Source: Mycobacterium xenopi
Lineage (GTDB): Bacteria > Actinomycetota > Actinomycetes > Mycobacteriales > Mycobacteriaceae
DNA length: 64,000 nucleotides
Assembly (NCBI RefSeq): GCF_009936235.1
Contig: NZ_AP022314.1
Span: 1,178,001-1,242,000 of the forward strand
Direction: 5' to 3'
Each line of letters begins with the position of its first letter. Within the stretch, counting starts at the first letter, position 1. Below the pieces are notes generated by a model. It made no database searches. It saw nothing but the letters and a program-made list of their open reading frames with translations, and was not told the DNA's origin. Shown in pieces: positions 33,967-44,655 of the stretch. The translations under genes were made by a program, and so were the position numbers.

Positions 33967-35085
33967 TTAGAGCCGCTCGACCACCCAGTCGACGCACGCG
34001 GTGAGCGCGCTGACGTCATCGGGGTCAACCGCGGGAAACATCGCGACCCGCAGTTGGTTGCGGCCGAGTTTGCGGTACGGCTCGGTGTCGACGATGCCGT
34101 TGGCCCGCAGCACCTTGGCGACTGCGGCGGCGTCGACGTCGTCGCTGAAGTCGATGGTGCCCACCACCTGGGACCTCAGCCGCGGCTCGGCGACGAAGGG
34201 TGTGGTGTAGGGCCGCTCCTGGGCCCATGAATACAGCCGCTGCGAGGAGTCGGCGGTGCGTTTGACCGCCCAGTCCAAGCCGCCATTGCTTAGCAGCCAG
34301 TCGATTTGCTCGGCCAGCAGCACCAGCGTGCCGATCGCCGGCGTGTTGTAGGTCTGGTTCTTGCGGCTGTTGTCGACTGCGATCGGCAGCGACAAAAAGT
34401 CCGGCGCCCACCGCCCGGATTCGGCGATGGCCTCGATGCGGCCCAGCGCCGCAGGGCTCAGGATGGCCAGCCACAGCCCACCATCGCCGGCGAAATTCTT
34501 CTGCGGCGCGAAGTAGTAGGCGTCGGCCTCGGTGATGTCGACCGGCAGGCCACCCGCGCCGGAGGTGGCATCGATGACGACCAGCGCATCGCCCGAGCCG
34601 ACCGGACGCTGCACCGGCACGGCCACCCCGGTCGAGGTTTCGTTGTGTGCCCACGCGATCACATCCACCGACGGATCGCTGCGCGGCTCCGGTGCGCTGC
34701 CGGGATCGGCCTTGACGATGACCGGATCGCCGACGAACGGATTCTTGGCGACCGCCGAGGCGAACTTCGAACTGAACTCGCCGTAGCTCAAGTGCAGTGA
34801 CCGCTTGTCGATCAGGCAGAACGCAGCGGCGTCCCAAAACGCGGTGGCACCGCCGTTGCCCAAGATCACCTCGTAATCGTCGGGCAGCGAGAAATACTCG
34901 CGCAGACCGCTGCGGACCCGGCCGACCAGGTCCTTCACCGGGGCTTGCCGGTGCGACGTGCCGAACAGCCCGGCGGCGCTGGTGGTGAGCGCCTGCAGCT
35001 GTTCGGGGCGGACCTTCGACGGTCCGGATCCGAACCGGCCGTCGCGGGGTTTGATGCCGTCGGGGATCGTGAGCTGGTCAACCAT
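33967..35085 (-). CDS. serC: phosphoserine aminotransferase
   Basis: A 372-residue fold-type I PLP enzyme for serine and pyridoxal biosynthesis, converting 3-phosphohydroxypyruvate with glutamate to phosphoserine. Visible are the N-terminal FGSGPSKVRPEQLQAL, EVILGNGGATAFWDAAAF, AWAHNETSTGVAVP, VVIDATSGAGGLPVDI and the PLP lysine in YYFAPQKNFAGDGGLWLAI. The start MVDQLTIPDGIKP is typical of mycobacterial SerC. Divergent from the diiron oxygenase gene. Confidence 0.95.
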   Translation of the reverse strand: MVDQLTIPDGIKPRDGRFGSGPSKVRPEQLQALTTSAAGLFGTSHRQAPVKDLVGRVRSGLREYFSLPDDYEVILGNGGATAFWDAAAFCLIDKRSLHLSYGEFSSKFASAVAKNPFVGDPVIVKADPGSAPEPRSDPSVDVIAWAHNETSTGVAVPVQRPVGSGDALVVIDATSGAGGLPVDITEADAYYFAPQKNFAGDGGLWLAILSPAALGRIEAIAESGRWAPDFLSLPIAVDNSRKNQTYNTPAIGTLVLLAEQIDWLLSNGGLDWAVKRTADSSQRLYSWAQERPYTTPFVAEPRLRSQVVGTIDFSDDVDAAAVAKVLRANGIVDTEPYRKLGRNQLRVAMFPAVDPDDVSALTACVDWVVERL

Positions 35086-35199
35086 GCCCACCAGCCTAGT
35101 GAGCACCACATGTGTGACCCGAGTCACAACGAGGCGGGTGGCGGCGGCTCGGCCACACTGGCGGACCCGACTCTAGCAAGTTGGCGATACCTCCGGTAC

Positions 35200-35209
35200 T
35201 GTGTACACA
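35200..35209. promoter_or_regulatory. palindrome in the promoter region of the AurF-like gene
   Basis: TGTGTACACA is a perfect 10-bp palindrome 36 bases before the start, with a second GTAC-centred palindrome (CGTACG) at 35213-35218. It could be an operator for a dimeric repressor or part of a promoter; no consensus is recognised. Confidence 0.35.
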
Positions 35210-35245
35210 ACCCGTACGAATGTAAACCTCGTCAGGAGGCTATTC

Positions 35246-36268
35246 ATGGCTCGGACGAAAATGGTGCAGCGGTGGCGCCGCAACATGGAGGTGCGGGACG
35301 ACGCCGACTACGTCGACTTGCTGACCACACTGTCCGAGGGGTCGGTGCGGCGCAATTTCAATCCGTACACCGACATCGACTGGGACTCACCGGACTTCGC
35401 GGTGAGCGACGACGACCCCCGCTGGATCCTGCCGCAGACCGATCCGCTGGGGCGGCACCCGTGGTATCTGGCGCAGCCGCTGGAGCGCCAGATCAAGATC
35501 GGTATGTGGCGTCAGGCCAATGTCGCCAAGGTGGGCCTGCAGTTTGAATCCGTTCTGATCCGCGGGTTGATGGAGTACGCGTTCTGGGTGCCCAACGGCT
35601 CGCCGGAGTACCGGTACTGCCTGCACGAGTCGGTCGAAGAGTGCAACCACACCATGATGTTTCAGGAGATGATCAACCGCATCGGCACCGACGTGCCCGG
35701 CGCGCCCCGGTTCCTGCGGTGGGTGTCGCCGTTGATTCCGCTGGTCGCCGGCCCGCTTCCGATTCCGTTCTTCTTCGGGGTGCTCGCAGGTGAGGAGCCG
35801 ATCGACCACGCCCAGAAAAACGTGTTGCGAGAAGGGAAGTCGCTGCACCCGATCATCGAGCGGGTGATGGCCATCCACGTGGCCGAAGAGGCGCGACACA
35901 TCTCCTTCGCCCACGAATACCTGCGCAAGCGGGTTCCGCATCTGCCCAAGCGGAAGCGGTTTTGGCTGTCGCTGTATGTCCCGGTGGTGATGCGGATGCT
36001 GGGCCAAGCGATCACGGTGCCGCCCAAGAGCTTCTGGCGTGAATTCGACATCCCGCGCGAGGTCAAGAAAGAGCTGTTCTTCCGCTCCCCGGAGTCCCGG
36101 AAGTTCCTGCAGGACATGTTCGCCGACGTTCGGATGCTCGCCTGCGACACCGGCCTGATGAACCCGGTCGCCAAGCTGGTGTGGCGGATCTGCAAGATCA
36201 ACGGCAAGCCGTCGCGCTACCGCAGCGAGCCGCAGCGCCAGCATCTGGCGGCCGTTCCGGCTGCCTGA
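35246..36268 (+). CDS. AurF-like diiron N-oxygenase family protein (Rv0885-like)
   Basis: A 340-residue protein of the p-aminobenzoate N-oxygenase (AurF) family. The iron ligands are expected in ESVEECNHTMMFQEMINR and HVAEEARHISFAHEYLRK (two EExxH-type motifs) plus upstream glutamates near LQFESVLIRGLMEYAF. Members use O2 to oxidise amines or related substrates; the mycobacterial substrate is unknown. The ATG at 35246 follows AGGAGG at the right distance. fprB begins 8 bases downstream, so an electron-transfer partner is encoded in the same operon. Confidence 0.87.
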   Translation: MARTKMVQRWRRNMEVRDDADYVDLLTTLSEGSVRRNFNPYTDIDWDSPDFAVSDDDPRWILPQTDPLGRHPWYLAQPLERQIKIGMWRQANVAKVGLQFESVLIRGLMEYAFWVPNGSPEYRYCLHESVEECNHTMMFQEMINRIGTDVPGAPRFLRWVSPLIPLVAGPLPIPFFFGVLAGEEPIDHAQKNVLREGKSLHPIIERVMAIHVAEEARHISFAHEYLRKRVPHLPKRKRFWLSLYVPVVMRMLGQAITVPPKSFWREFDIPREVKKELFFRSPESRKFLQDMFADVRMLACDTGLMNPVAKLVWRICKINGKPSRYRSEPQRQHLAAVPAA

Positions 36269-36276
36269 CTGCCGTT

Positions 36277-37962
36277 ATGCCGCACGTCATCACCCAGTCG
36301 TGCTGTAGCGACGGGTCCTGCGTTTACGCCTGTCCGGTGAACTGCATCCATCCCACACCGGACGAGCCCGGGTTTGCCACTTCCGAGATGCTCTACATCG
36401 ACCCGGTCGCCTGTGTCGACTGTGGTGCCTGCGTGAGTGCGTGCCCGGTCGGGGCCATCGCGCCCGATACCCGGTTGACGGACGACCAGCGGGCGTTCGC
36501 CGAAATCAACGCGTCCTATTACCCCGAGCGGCCCGCCGGGCAGAAGCTGCCCCCCACATCGAAGCTGGCCCCGGTGATCCCCGCCCCGCAACCGCGCCGC
36601 GGTGCGCTGAGCGTGGCCATTGTCGGATCAGGCCCGGCCGCGATGTACGCCGCCGACGAACTGCTCACCCAGCACGGGGTGCGGGTCAACGTCTTCGAGA
36701 AGCTGCCCACCCCTTACGGGTTGGTGCGCGCCGGGGTGGCGCCCGATCACCAGAGCACCAAGCGGGTCACCGCGCTATTCGACCGGATCGCTAGGCGCCG
36801 AGGTTTTCGCTTCTACCTCAACGTCGAAGTCGGCAAGCATCTGAGCCACGCCGAGCTGCTCGCCCACCACCACGCCGTCATCTACGCCAGCGGCGCACCC
36901 AACGACCGCCGGCTCGGCCTCGAAGGCATGGGCTTGCCCGGCACGGGCACCGCCACCGAGGTGGTGGCCTGGTACAACGGCCATCCCGAATTCGCCGATC
37001 TGCCCATGGATCTCAGCCACGAGCGTGTCGTGATCATCGGGAATGGCAACGTCGCATTAGATGTCGCCCGCGTGCTCACCGCCGATCCGGACAAGTTGGC
37101 TCAGACCGACATTGCCGATCACGCGCTCAAAGCGCTGCGGCGGTCGCGGGTCCACGAGGTGGTCATCGCGGCCCGGCGCGGACCGGCGCAGTCCGCGTTC
37201 ACGCTGCCCGAGCTGATCGGGTTGACCGCGACGGCCGACATCGTGCTGGACGCGCAAGACCACGAGCTGGTGCAGCGCGATCTGGCCGCCGCCGCGAAGA
37301 CCTTGACCCGGCAGAAGTTGGAAATACTGAGCAAACTCGGCGACAGCTCGTCGCCGTCGTCGCGGCCACGAATCCGGTTGGCCTACCGACTCACACCCCG
37401 GCGGGTGCTCGGCCGCCAGCGCGCCAGCGGCGTCGAGTTCTGCGTCACGGACACCGACCGGGTGTGCGCACTCGAGGCCGGCCTGGTATTGACCTCAATC
37501 GGCTATCGGGGCAAGCCGATTCGCGATCTGCCGTTCGACGAAGACGCCGGTGTCGTCCCCAACGACAGGGGCCGGGTCGTCGACCCGACATCAGGCCGAC
37601 CGGTGCCCGGCGCCTACGTCGCGGGGTGGATCAAGCGCGGGCCGACCGGGTTCATCGGCACCAACAAGTCCTGCGCGCAGCAAACCGTACAGCAGCTCGT
37701 CGACGACTTCAACGCCGGCTTGCTCGCCGAGCCGATCAGCAGACCGTCGGCATTGGACAAACTCGTGCGGGAACGTCAGCCCGATCTCGTGGACGCCGCC
37801 GGATGGCAGGCCATCGACGCCGCCGAGATCTCCCGCGGCACCGCCGACGGACGTCCCCGCATCAAGTTCACCTCGATCACCGACATGCTGGCAGCCGCGG
37901 CGCTTGCGCCCGCGCCGCCGCTGCGGCAGCGGCTGGTCAACCGGCTGCGCGAATTGGCTTAA
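36277..37962 (+). CDS. fprB: ferredoxin / ferredoxin-NADP reductase fusion
   Basis: A 561-residue FprB. The N-terminal bacterial ferredoxin domain (about 1-75) carries clusters CCSDGSCVYACPVNCIHP and CVDCGACVSACPVGAIAP. The adrenodoxin-reductase-type flavoprotein follows, with FAD motif VAIVGSGPAAMYAADELL (near 110), YGLVRAGVAPDHQSTK and the NADPH region VVIIGNGNVALDVARVL. It transfers electrons between NADPH and ferredoxin-type acceptors. Directly after the AurF-like gene, it may supply its electrons. Convergent overlap of 4 bases with the VOC gene. Confidence 0.94.
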   Translation: MPHVITQSCCSDGSCVYACPVNCIHPTPDEPGFATSEMLYIDPVACVDCGACVSACPVGAIAPDTRLTDDQRAFAEINASYYPERPAGQKLPPTSKLAPVIPAPQPRRGALSVAIVGSGPAAMYAADELLTQHGVRVNVFEKLPTPYGLVRAGVAPDHQSTKRVTALFDRIARRRGFRFYLNVEVGKHLSHAELLAHHHAVIYASGAPNDRRLGLEGMGLPGTGTATEVVAWYNGHPEFADLPMDLSHERVVIIGNGNVALDVARVLTADPDKLAQTDIADHALKALRRSRVHEVVIAARRGPAQSAFTLPELIGLTATADIVLDAQDHELVQRDLAAAAKTLTRQKLEILSKLGDSSSPSSRPRIRLAYRLTPRRVLGRQRASGVEFCVTDTDRVCALEAGLVLTSIGYRGKPIRDLPFDEDAGVVPNDRGRVVDPTSGRPVPGAYVAGWIKRGPTGFIGTNKSCAQQTVQQLVDDFNAGLLAEPISRPSALDKLVRERQPDLVDAAGWQAIDAAEISRGTADGRPRIKFTSITDMLAAAALAPAPPLRQRLVNRLRELA

Positions 37963-38413
37963 CGCGCCGCTTGGCCCATCGCTGCGGCGATCTCCTCCAT
38001 GCTGACCTCACGCACCGGCTGTCCCAGCGACCAGTGGTGACCGAACGGGTCGGCGACCACGCCGTAGCGGTCCCCCAGAACTGGTCGTCCAACGGCGCCA
38101 CCACGGTGGCGCCGGCGTCGAGCGCACGCTGGAACTTGGCGTCGACGTCGGTGACGGTCAAATGAATGGTGACCGGGGTTCCGCCCAGTGACTTCGGTGT
38201 CATCGACTTGCCACCGCAGGTCTCGGGGAAGTCGTCGTTGAGCATCACCGTGAAGCCGTTGATGCGCAGCGCGGCGTGGATCAGCTTGCCGTCGGGGCCA
38301 GGCACCCGGCCCAGCTCTACGGCGTCGAAAGCCTTGACGTAAAAGTCGATCGCCGCGGCGGCGTCGTCGACGACGAGATGCGGTGACAGTGCGGGTTCGA
38401 CGGTGATCGCCAT
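37959..38413 (-). pseudogene. VOC (glyoxalase/bleomycin-resistance) family protein, one frame break
   Basis: A single VOC-fold unit starting MAITVEPALSPHLVVDDAAA, with DFYVKAFDAVELGRVPGPDG, HAALRINGFTVMLNDDFPE and TIHLTVTDVDAKFQRALDAG. After PLDDQFWG the family continuation DRYGVVADPFGHHWSLG is in the next frame. The sequence has five C at 38072-38076 where six are expected. With the base added the protein has 151 residues and ends MGQAAR at 37959. Similar to Rv0887c as recalled. Metal-binding and substrate role unknown. A base-calling error in the run is likely. Confidence 0.87.
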
Positions 38414-38504
38414 GATGGCCTCCTACGGTCAGGTTTCTCGCGGCCCGGACGGGCTCACCAGTACCGACCCGGCCACCGACGCAAACTCATCGCAGCGTGT
38501 GGCC

Positions 38505-39623
38505 TCAACCTTTCTGAATCTGGTCCCAGCCTTCGACCGACTCCGGGCTACGCGGTCCGGGGCCCACGTAGATCGCCGACGGCCGCACCAGCTTGCCCAG
38601 TTGCTTCTGCTCGAGAATGTGGGCACACCAACCGGCGGTCCGGCCACAGGTGAACATCGCCGGCATCATTTTGGCCGGCACTCGGGCGAAATCGAGGACC
38701 ACCGCTGCCCAGAACTCGACGTTGGTTTCGATCGCGCGGTCCGGGCGGCGCTCACGCAGCTCGGCCAATGCCGCCTGCTCGACGGCCAACGCCACCTCGT
38801 AGCGCGGAGCGCCCAGCCGCTTGGCGGTCGCCCGCAAGACCCGCGCTCGGGGATCCTCCGCGCGATAGACCCGGTGCCCGAACCCCATCAGTTTCTCGCC
38901 GCGATCCAGGATTCCTTTGACCAGACCGCGGGCATCGCCGGTGCGCTCGACTTCTTCGAGCATGGGCAGCACCCGGGCCGGTGCACCGCCATGCAGCGGG
39001 CCGCTCATCGCCCCGATCGCCCCAGACAGCGCGGCGGCCACGTCTGCGCCGGTGGATGCGATCACCCGTGCGGTGAACGTCGACGCGTTCATGCCATGCT
39101 CGGCGGCTGATACCCAGTAGGCGTCGACGGCCTCGATGTGGCGCGGGTCGGGCTCGCCTTGCCAACGCGTCATGAAACGTGCTGTGATCGTGGGACATTC
39201 GTCGATGATTCGTTGCGGAACTGCGGGCTGGTAGATGCCGCGCGCCGACTGGGCGACATAGGACAGCGCCATCACCGAGGCGCGGGCCAGCTGCTCTCGC
39301 GCGGTGATGTCGTCGATGTCGAGCAGCGGCTGGTATCCCCAAATGGGCGCCAACATCGCCAACCCCGCCTGCACATCGACCCGCACATCGCCGCTGTGGA
39401 TCGGCAGGGGGAACGGTTCGGCCGGCGGCAGGCCATGGCCGAATTTGCCGTCCACCAGTAGTGCCCAGACATCGCCGAAGGTGACCTGCCGGCTCACCAG
39501 GTCCTCGATGTCGACGCCGCGATAGCGCAGCGCGCCCCCGTCCTTGTCCGGTTCGGCGATCTCGGTGGTGAACGCGACCACACCGTCGAGGCCGGCGACG
39601 AAATTCTCCGGGACCACAGTCAT
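38505..39623 (-). CDS. citA: citrate synthase 2-type (CitA)
   Basis: A 372-residue citrate/methylcitrate synthase family protein starting MTVVPENFVAGLDGVVAFTT. The catalytic residues are expected in EHGMNASTFTARV (His), MGFGHRVYRAEDPRARVL (His) and the late Asp region FWAAVVLDFARVPAKMMPAM. CitA is a divergent paralog of GltA2, encoded 880 bases downstream; its true substrate preference in mycobacteria is unsettled. Divergent from pdxH. Confidence 0.9.
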   Translation of the reverse strand: MTVVPENFVAGLDGVVAFTTEIAEPDKDGGALRYRGVDIEDLVSRQVTFGDVWALLVDGKFGHGLPPAEPFPLPIHSGDVRVDVQAGLAMLAPIWGYQPLLDIDDITAREQLARASVMALSYVAQSARGIYQPAVPQRIIDECPTITARFMTRWQGEPDPRHIEAVDAYWVSAAEHGMNASTFTARVIASTGADVAAALSGAIGAMSGPLHGGAPARVLPMLEEVERTGDARGLVKGILDRGEKLMGFGHRVYRAEDPRARVLRATAKRLGAPRYEVALAVEQAALAELRERRPDRAIETNVEFWAAVVLDFARVPAKMMPAMFTCGRTAGWCAHILEQKQLGKLVRPSAIYVGPGPRSPESVEGWDQIQKG

Positions 39624-39689
39624 GGCGCCGATTCTCTCATTCCGCCCAACCACCGCCGCTACCGGTCGGTAAGGAGGAGCGGGAGTAGC

Positions 39690-40355
39690 GTGGGCGCGAT
39701 GGCAGGTCCTGACAGCGAACACTTGGCGGCGATGCGGGTTGAGTACAGCGCCGAAAAAGACGGATGCCCCGACCTCGACGCGGATTGGCTCGACGACGGG
39801 TGGGTTGCGTTGTTCCGCAAGTGGATCGGTGACGCCGAACGCGCCGGGATCGCCGAGCCTAACGCCATGGTATTGGCCACTGTGGACGCCGGGCGGCCGG
39901 TCACCCGCTCGGTGCTGTGCAAAGACGTCGATGAGGGCGGGATCACCTTCTTCACCAACTACGACTCCGCCAAGGGTGCCGAGCTCGCGGCCACCCCGTA
40001 CGCGTCGGCGACCTTTCCCTGGTACCAGCTGGGTCGGCAATTCCACATCCGCGGCCCGGTGACCAAGGTCGATCCGCGGGTCACCGAGGACTACTGGTCC
40101 AAGCGGCCACGCGGCTCGCAGCTGGGTGCGTGGGCGTCGCAGCAGTCTCACCCGATCGCCTCCCGGGCGGCATTGCTGGCTCGACTCGCCGAGGTGAGCG
40201 CGCGTTTTGCCGACGTCGAGCGCATCCCGGTCCCGCCGAACTGGGGCGGGTATCGCATCGCACCCGAGGTGGTCGAGTTCTGGCAAGGCCGGGAAAACCG
40301 GCTCCACAACCGGATTCGCGTCATCGGCGGCCGGGTCGAGCGCCTGCAGCCCTGA
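39690..40355 (+). CDS. pdxH: pyridoxine/pyridoxamine 5'-phosphate oxidase
   Basis: A 221-residue FMN enzyme of the vitamin B6 salvage/synthesis pathway. Signatures: AMVLATVDAGRPVTRSVLCK (FMN site), FFTNYDSAKGAELAATPYA, TFPWYQLGRQFHIRGPVTK, WASQQSHPIASR, and the ending EFWQGRENRLHNRIRV (substrate Arg/His). The GTG at 39690 is used because AAGGAGG lies 12 bases upstream; an ATG at 39699 is possible. Its location between citA and gltA2 differs from H37Rv, where pdxH is elsewhere as I recall. Confidence 0.93.
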   Translation: MGAMAGPDSEHLAAMRVEYSAEKDGCPDLDADWLDDGWVALFRKWIGDAERAGIAEPNAMVLATVDAGRPVTRSVLCKDVDEGGITFFTNYDSAKGAELAATPYASATFPWYQLGRQFHIRGPVTKVDPRVTEDYWSKRPRGSQLGAWASQQSHPIASRAALLARLAEVSARFADVERIPVPPNWGGYRIAPEVVEFWQGRENRLHNRIRVIGGRVERLQP

Positions 40356-40502
40356 CCCCGGGGCGGTGCGCGCCGCGAGCGAGGCAGGTTGGTCGCCTTG
40401 GGTGGCCCCCCGCAGGCGCGCCGAGAAGATAGCGACTACCTTGAGCTATACACGCCTGGTAAGGCCAGCGTTGTCACTGCTGATTAGCGCAAAGGGGTTC
40501 TT

Positions 40503-41798
<1,296 letters not shown>

Positions 41799-43373
41799 TC
41801 AGTTGGACGCCAGCACCGCCATCGCGGCGTTGTGACCGCCGATGCCCGACACCGCGCCCCCACGCCGGGCCGCCGAGCCGCACACGATGATTCGCTCGTA
41901 GTCGGTGGCCACCCCCCACTGGCGCGCCGGCGTATCCAGCGATTCGTCGTCGTCGGCGAACGGCCAGGACAGGGCACCGTGAAAGATGTTGCCGCCGCTC
42001 ATCGCCAGCGTTCGCTCCAGGTCTAGCGTGGTCTTCGTCTCGATGCAGGGCCGGCCGTGGGCGTCGATCATCAGCACATCTTGAATCGGTTCGGCCAGAA
42101 CAGAATTCAGCGAGGTGAGGACCGCTTCGGTGAGCTGATCGCGGGCCACGCCGGGGCTGCGGTCAGCACGCAATGTGTGCGGTGTATGCAGGCCGAACAC
42201 CGTAAGGGTCGCCGCGCCGGAGTCGCGTAACGCGGCGGACAGCACGCTCGGATCGGTCAGTGAATGGCAATACACTTCGCAGGGCAAGGGCTCGGGCAAT
42301 CCTCCGCTGGCCGCCCGCGAGTAGGCCGCGTCCAACTGGGTCCATGTTTCGTTGACGTGGAAGGTTCCGCCGAAGGCCTGCTCAGCTGTCACCCCGTCGT
42401 CGCGCAAGCGAGGCAGCCGCCGCACCACCATGTTCACCTTGACCTGGCAGCCCTCGGCCAGTGGCGGCCGGGGCTGGCCCAGCAGGTCGGCCAGCACCAC
42501 CGGGGTGACGCCGGCCAGGATGACTCGGCCCCGGATGCGGCATTCTTCGCCGCCACAGCGGTACCACACCTCGCCTTCGGGGTCGACCGCGTAAACATCT
42601 GCACCAGTTACTATTTCGGCGCCGTGGCTGGTGGCCGCGGCGGCCAGGGCCGCCGTCACCGAACCCATGCCGCCGACCGGGACATCCCAGTGCCCGGTGC
42701 CTCCGCCGAGCAGGTGATACAGCAGGCAGATGTTTTGGCGCAGCGACGGGTCGTTGACGCCGGCGAAGGTGCCGATCAGCGCGTCGGTGGCGATCACGCC
42801 GCGGACGAGGTCGTTGCCCACCGCGGCGGCGATGGCGTGCCCGATGGGTTCTTCTGTGATCGCTCGCCATGCCGCGTCGGCCTCGGGCCTGTTGCCGTCA
42901 AGGACGTGCCGGTGCATCTGGGTACGGGTGCGCAGCGGCTCGAGCAACGTCGGCCACAGCCGCTCAGTCACCAGTCGGCAGCGCCGGTAAAACGCTATGA
43001 ACCCTGGCTCGTCATCGGCGGCTCCGATCGCGGCGAAGGTGTTCTGGGCTCCGACAAGCAGACCCCGGCGACCGGCCGTAGCGGGGTCGGGGGTATACGA
43101 CGCATACCGCCGCCGTGCCAACCGAACCGGCGCGCCCAAGTCGTCGACGACGCGCGGCGGTAACAAGCTGACCAGATACGCATATTGCGACAGTTGTGTG
43201 TCGACGCCGTCGAAGACTTGGGCCGAGACCGCGGCCCCACCGACATGGTCGAGCCGCTCGAGCAGCCGCACTCGCAAGCCGGCGCGGGCCAGATACGCGG
43301 CCGCTACCAACCCGTTGTGCCCGCCACCCACCACGATCGCATCGAAATCGCGCGTCGAGCTGGCCGAGGCCAT
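41799..43373 (-). CDS. phytoene-dehydrogenase-like FAD oxidoreductase (Rv0897c-like)
   Basis: A 524-residue flavoprotein. The Rossmann FAD motif is DAIVVGGGHNGLVAAAYLAR with ERLDHVGGAAVSAQ. The middle contains GGTGHWDVPVGGMGSVTAAL typical of the CrtI/NAD-dependent amine oxidase superfamily, and the C-terminal FAD motif is IIVCGSAARRGGAVSGIGGH. The substrate is not known and no carotenoid genes are nearby. Begins 3 bases after the stop of the DUF2630 gene on the same strand. Confidence 0.88.
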   Translation of the reverse strand: MASASSTRDFDAIVVGGGHNGLVAAAYLARAGLRVRLLERLDHVGGAAVSAQVFDGVDTQLSQYAYLVSLLPPRVVDDLGAPVRLARRRYASYTPDPATAGRRGLLVGAQNTFAAIGAADDEPGFIAFYRRCRLVTERLWPTLLEPLRTRTQMHRHVLDGNRPEADAAWRAITEEPIGHAIAAAVGNDLVRGVIATDALIGTFAGVNDPSLRQNICLLYHLLGGGTGHWDVPVGGMGSVTAALAAAATSHGAEIVTGADVYAVDPEGEVWYRCGGEECRIRGRVILAGVTPVVLADLLGQPRPPLAEGCQVKVNMVVRRLPRLRDDGVTAEQAFGGTFHVNETWTQLDAAYSRAASGGLPEPLPCEVYCHSLTDPSVLSAALRDSGAATLTVFGLHTPHTLRADRSPGVARDQLTEAVLTSLNSVLAEPIQDVLMIDAHGRPCIETKTTLDLERTLAMSGGNIFHGALSWPFADDDESLDTPARQWGVATDYERIIVCGSAARRGGAVSGIGGHNAAMAVLASN

Positions 43374-43376
43374 CGG

Positions 43377-43550
43377 CTAGCTGAGGTAGCCCTCGACCTG
43401 GTCCGGCGGGCGCACGCTGGCGTCTCGGGGGTCAGCACCGGTCTCGCGCAGCGCCCGACGCTGCCGATCGCGCAGCGCCTTCTCCTCGGCAACCAAGTCG
43501 CGGATTCGCGCCAGGGTGTCTTGGTCGGTGGGTTTTCTCTCCTCTGCCAC
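43377..43550 (-). CDS. DUF2630-type small protein (Rv0898c-like)
   Basis: A 57-residue charged helical protein: GTG start, then AEERKPTDQDTLARIRDLVA, a helix rich in Glu, Lys and Arg, and the ending VRPPDQVEGYLS. It is preceded by GGAGAGG 4 bases before the GTG. The family is short and of unknown function, found in actinobacteria next to this oxidoreductase. Probably co-transcribed with it (3-base gap). Confidence 0.8.
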   Translation of the reverse strand: MAEERKPTDQDTLARIRDLVAEEKALRDRQRRALRETGADPRDASVRPPDQVEGYLS

Positions 43551-43608
43551 CTCTCCAGTGTGCCTGAGGCAAGCGCGGTGCTGCGGAGTACCGGGCAGTG
43601 GTTCGGTG

Positions 43609-43620
43609 GCCTAGCTAGGC
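43609..43620. promoter_or_regulatory. perfect palindrome upstream of arfA
   Basis: GCCTAGCTAGGC, 12 bp, 39 bases before the arfA start in the divergent spacer. A candidate operator for the acid/ammonia-linked arf operon; not tied to a known regulator. Confidence 0.35.
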
Positions 43621-43659
43621 TTCCTATCGCTTGCGAACACCATTGGTATGGGAGGGCAG

Positions 43660-44643
43660 ATGGCGGGTTCCGGCGAAGCACCCGCAAACACCCAATGGCG
43701 GCGAGCCGCGAAGTTCTATCGATGCCCCCTCGGCATTGCGTGGCTGATCGCCGTGGTGATTATTCCGCTGTTGCTGACAGTGATCGGCTACGGGCTGGCC
43801 GAGCGGTCGCGTTCGCAGGCCGCCGGTCCGGTCGCTAAGGTTCCGGGCGAAACCCATACCAGTGTTGCCAGACCTGTGCCTAAACCCCCACGGGTACCGG
43901 TTATTTCGCTGGCACCGCTCTCAGTTGTCCGTAAGGGCAACGATATAACGCTGCGTGGGGAGTTCCCCGATGACATGGCCAAGAGCGCACTACTGGAAGC
44001 GGTCAAGAGCTCGGTCGGTCCCGACGTCAACGTCGTCGACAAAATCACGATCAACCCCAACGTCAACGCGCTCGATTGCTCCGACGCCGGACCGGTTTTC
44101 AGCGCCGCCGCGTCGATCAGGGATTTCCAACTTACCGTCGACGGCGACACCATCACGTTGGCGGGGACCGCTGCCACGAACGACCAGGGCGACGCCGTCG
44201 AGCAGGCAGCTGAGGATGCCTGGCCGAATCTGAACATCGTGGACAAGATGGAAGTCAGCGGCCCGGTTGCGCCGACCGCTGCGTGTGCCGACTTGCAACA
44301 AGCCGTCAACCGCGTGCTGCCCACGCCAATCACCTTTCCTACCAACAGCTTTACACTCACACCTGACGACGAGCAAAAGCTGACTCAAGTCGCGGACAAG
44401 CTGAAAAGCTGCCCTGGCGCGCACATCACCGTCAACGGCTACAGCGACAACACCGGCGACGACGCTGTCAATGTTTCGCTCAGCGACAACAGGGCGAATT
44501 CGGTCGCCGACTTCCTGATCGCCAAAGGTGTGACAGGCGACCGCATTACGGCCAAGGGAATGGGCGCGGCCAACCCGGTCGCCGGCAACGACACTCCGGA
44601 GGGGCGTGCCCGGAATCGCCGCGTCGAAATCGTGGTCAGCTAA
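43660..44643 (+). CDS. arfA: outer-membrane-associated OmpA-type protein ArfA (OmpATb)
   Basis: A 327-residue protein with an N-terminal membrane helix (WLIAVVIIPLLLTVIGYGLA, about residues 26-45), a proline-rich linker, and a BON-like central domain (VVRKGNDITLRGEFPDDMAK to about 200). The C-terminal OmpA peptidoglycan-binding domain has FPTNSFTLTPDDEQKLTQVA, HITVNGYSDNTGDDAVN and EGRARNRRVEIVV. ArfABC supports ammonia release and fast adaptation to acid in M. tuberculosis. The ATG at 43660 is preferred because GGGAGGG lies just before it; an ATG 12 bases upstream is in frame. Confidence 0.93.
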   Translation: MAGSGEAPANTQWRRAAKFYRCPLGIAWLIAVVIIPLLLTVIGYGLAERSRSQAAGPVAKVPGETHTSVARPVPKPPRVPVISLAPLSVVRKGNDITLRGEFPDDMAKSALLEAVKSSVGPDVNVVDKITINPNVNALDCSDAGPVFSAAASIRDFQLTVDGDTITLAGTAATNDQGDAVEQAAEDAWPNLNIVDKMEVSGPVAPTAACADLQQAVNRVLPTPITFPTNSFTLTPDDEQKLTQVADKLKSCPGAHITVNGYSDNTGDDAVNVSLSDNRANSVADFLIAKGVTGDRITAKGMGAANPVAGNDTPEGRARNRRVEIVVS

Positions 44644-44655
44644 GGAGAATCCGAG

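Noticed and set aside
41799..43373. Carotenoid biosynthesis gene
   Set aside because: The fold is CrtI-like, but no other carotenoid genes are present and the family is broad.
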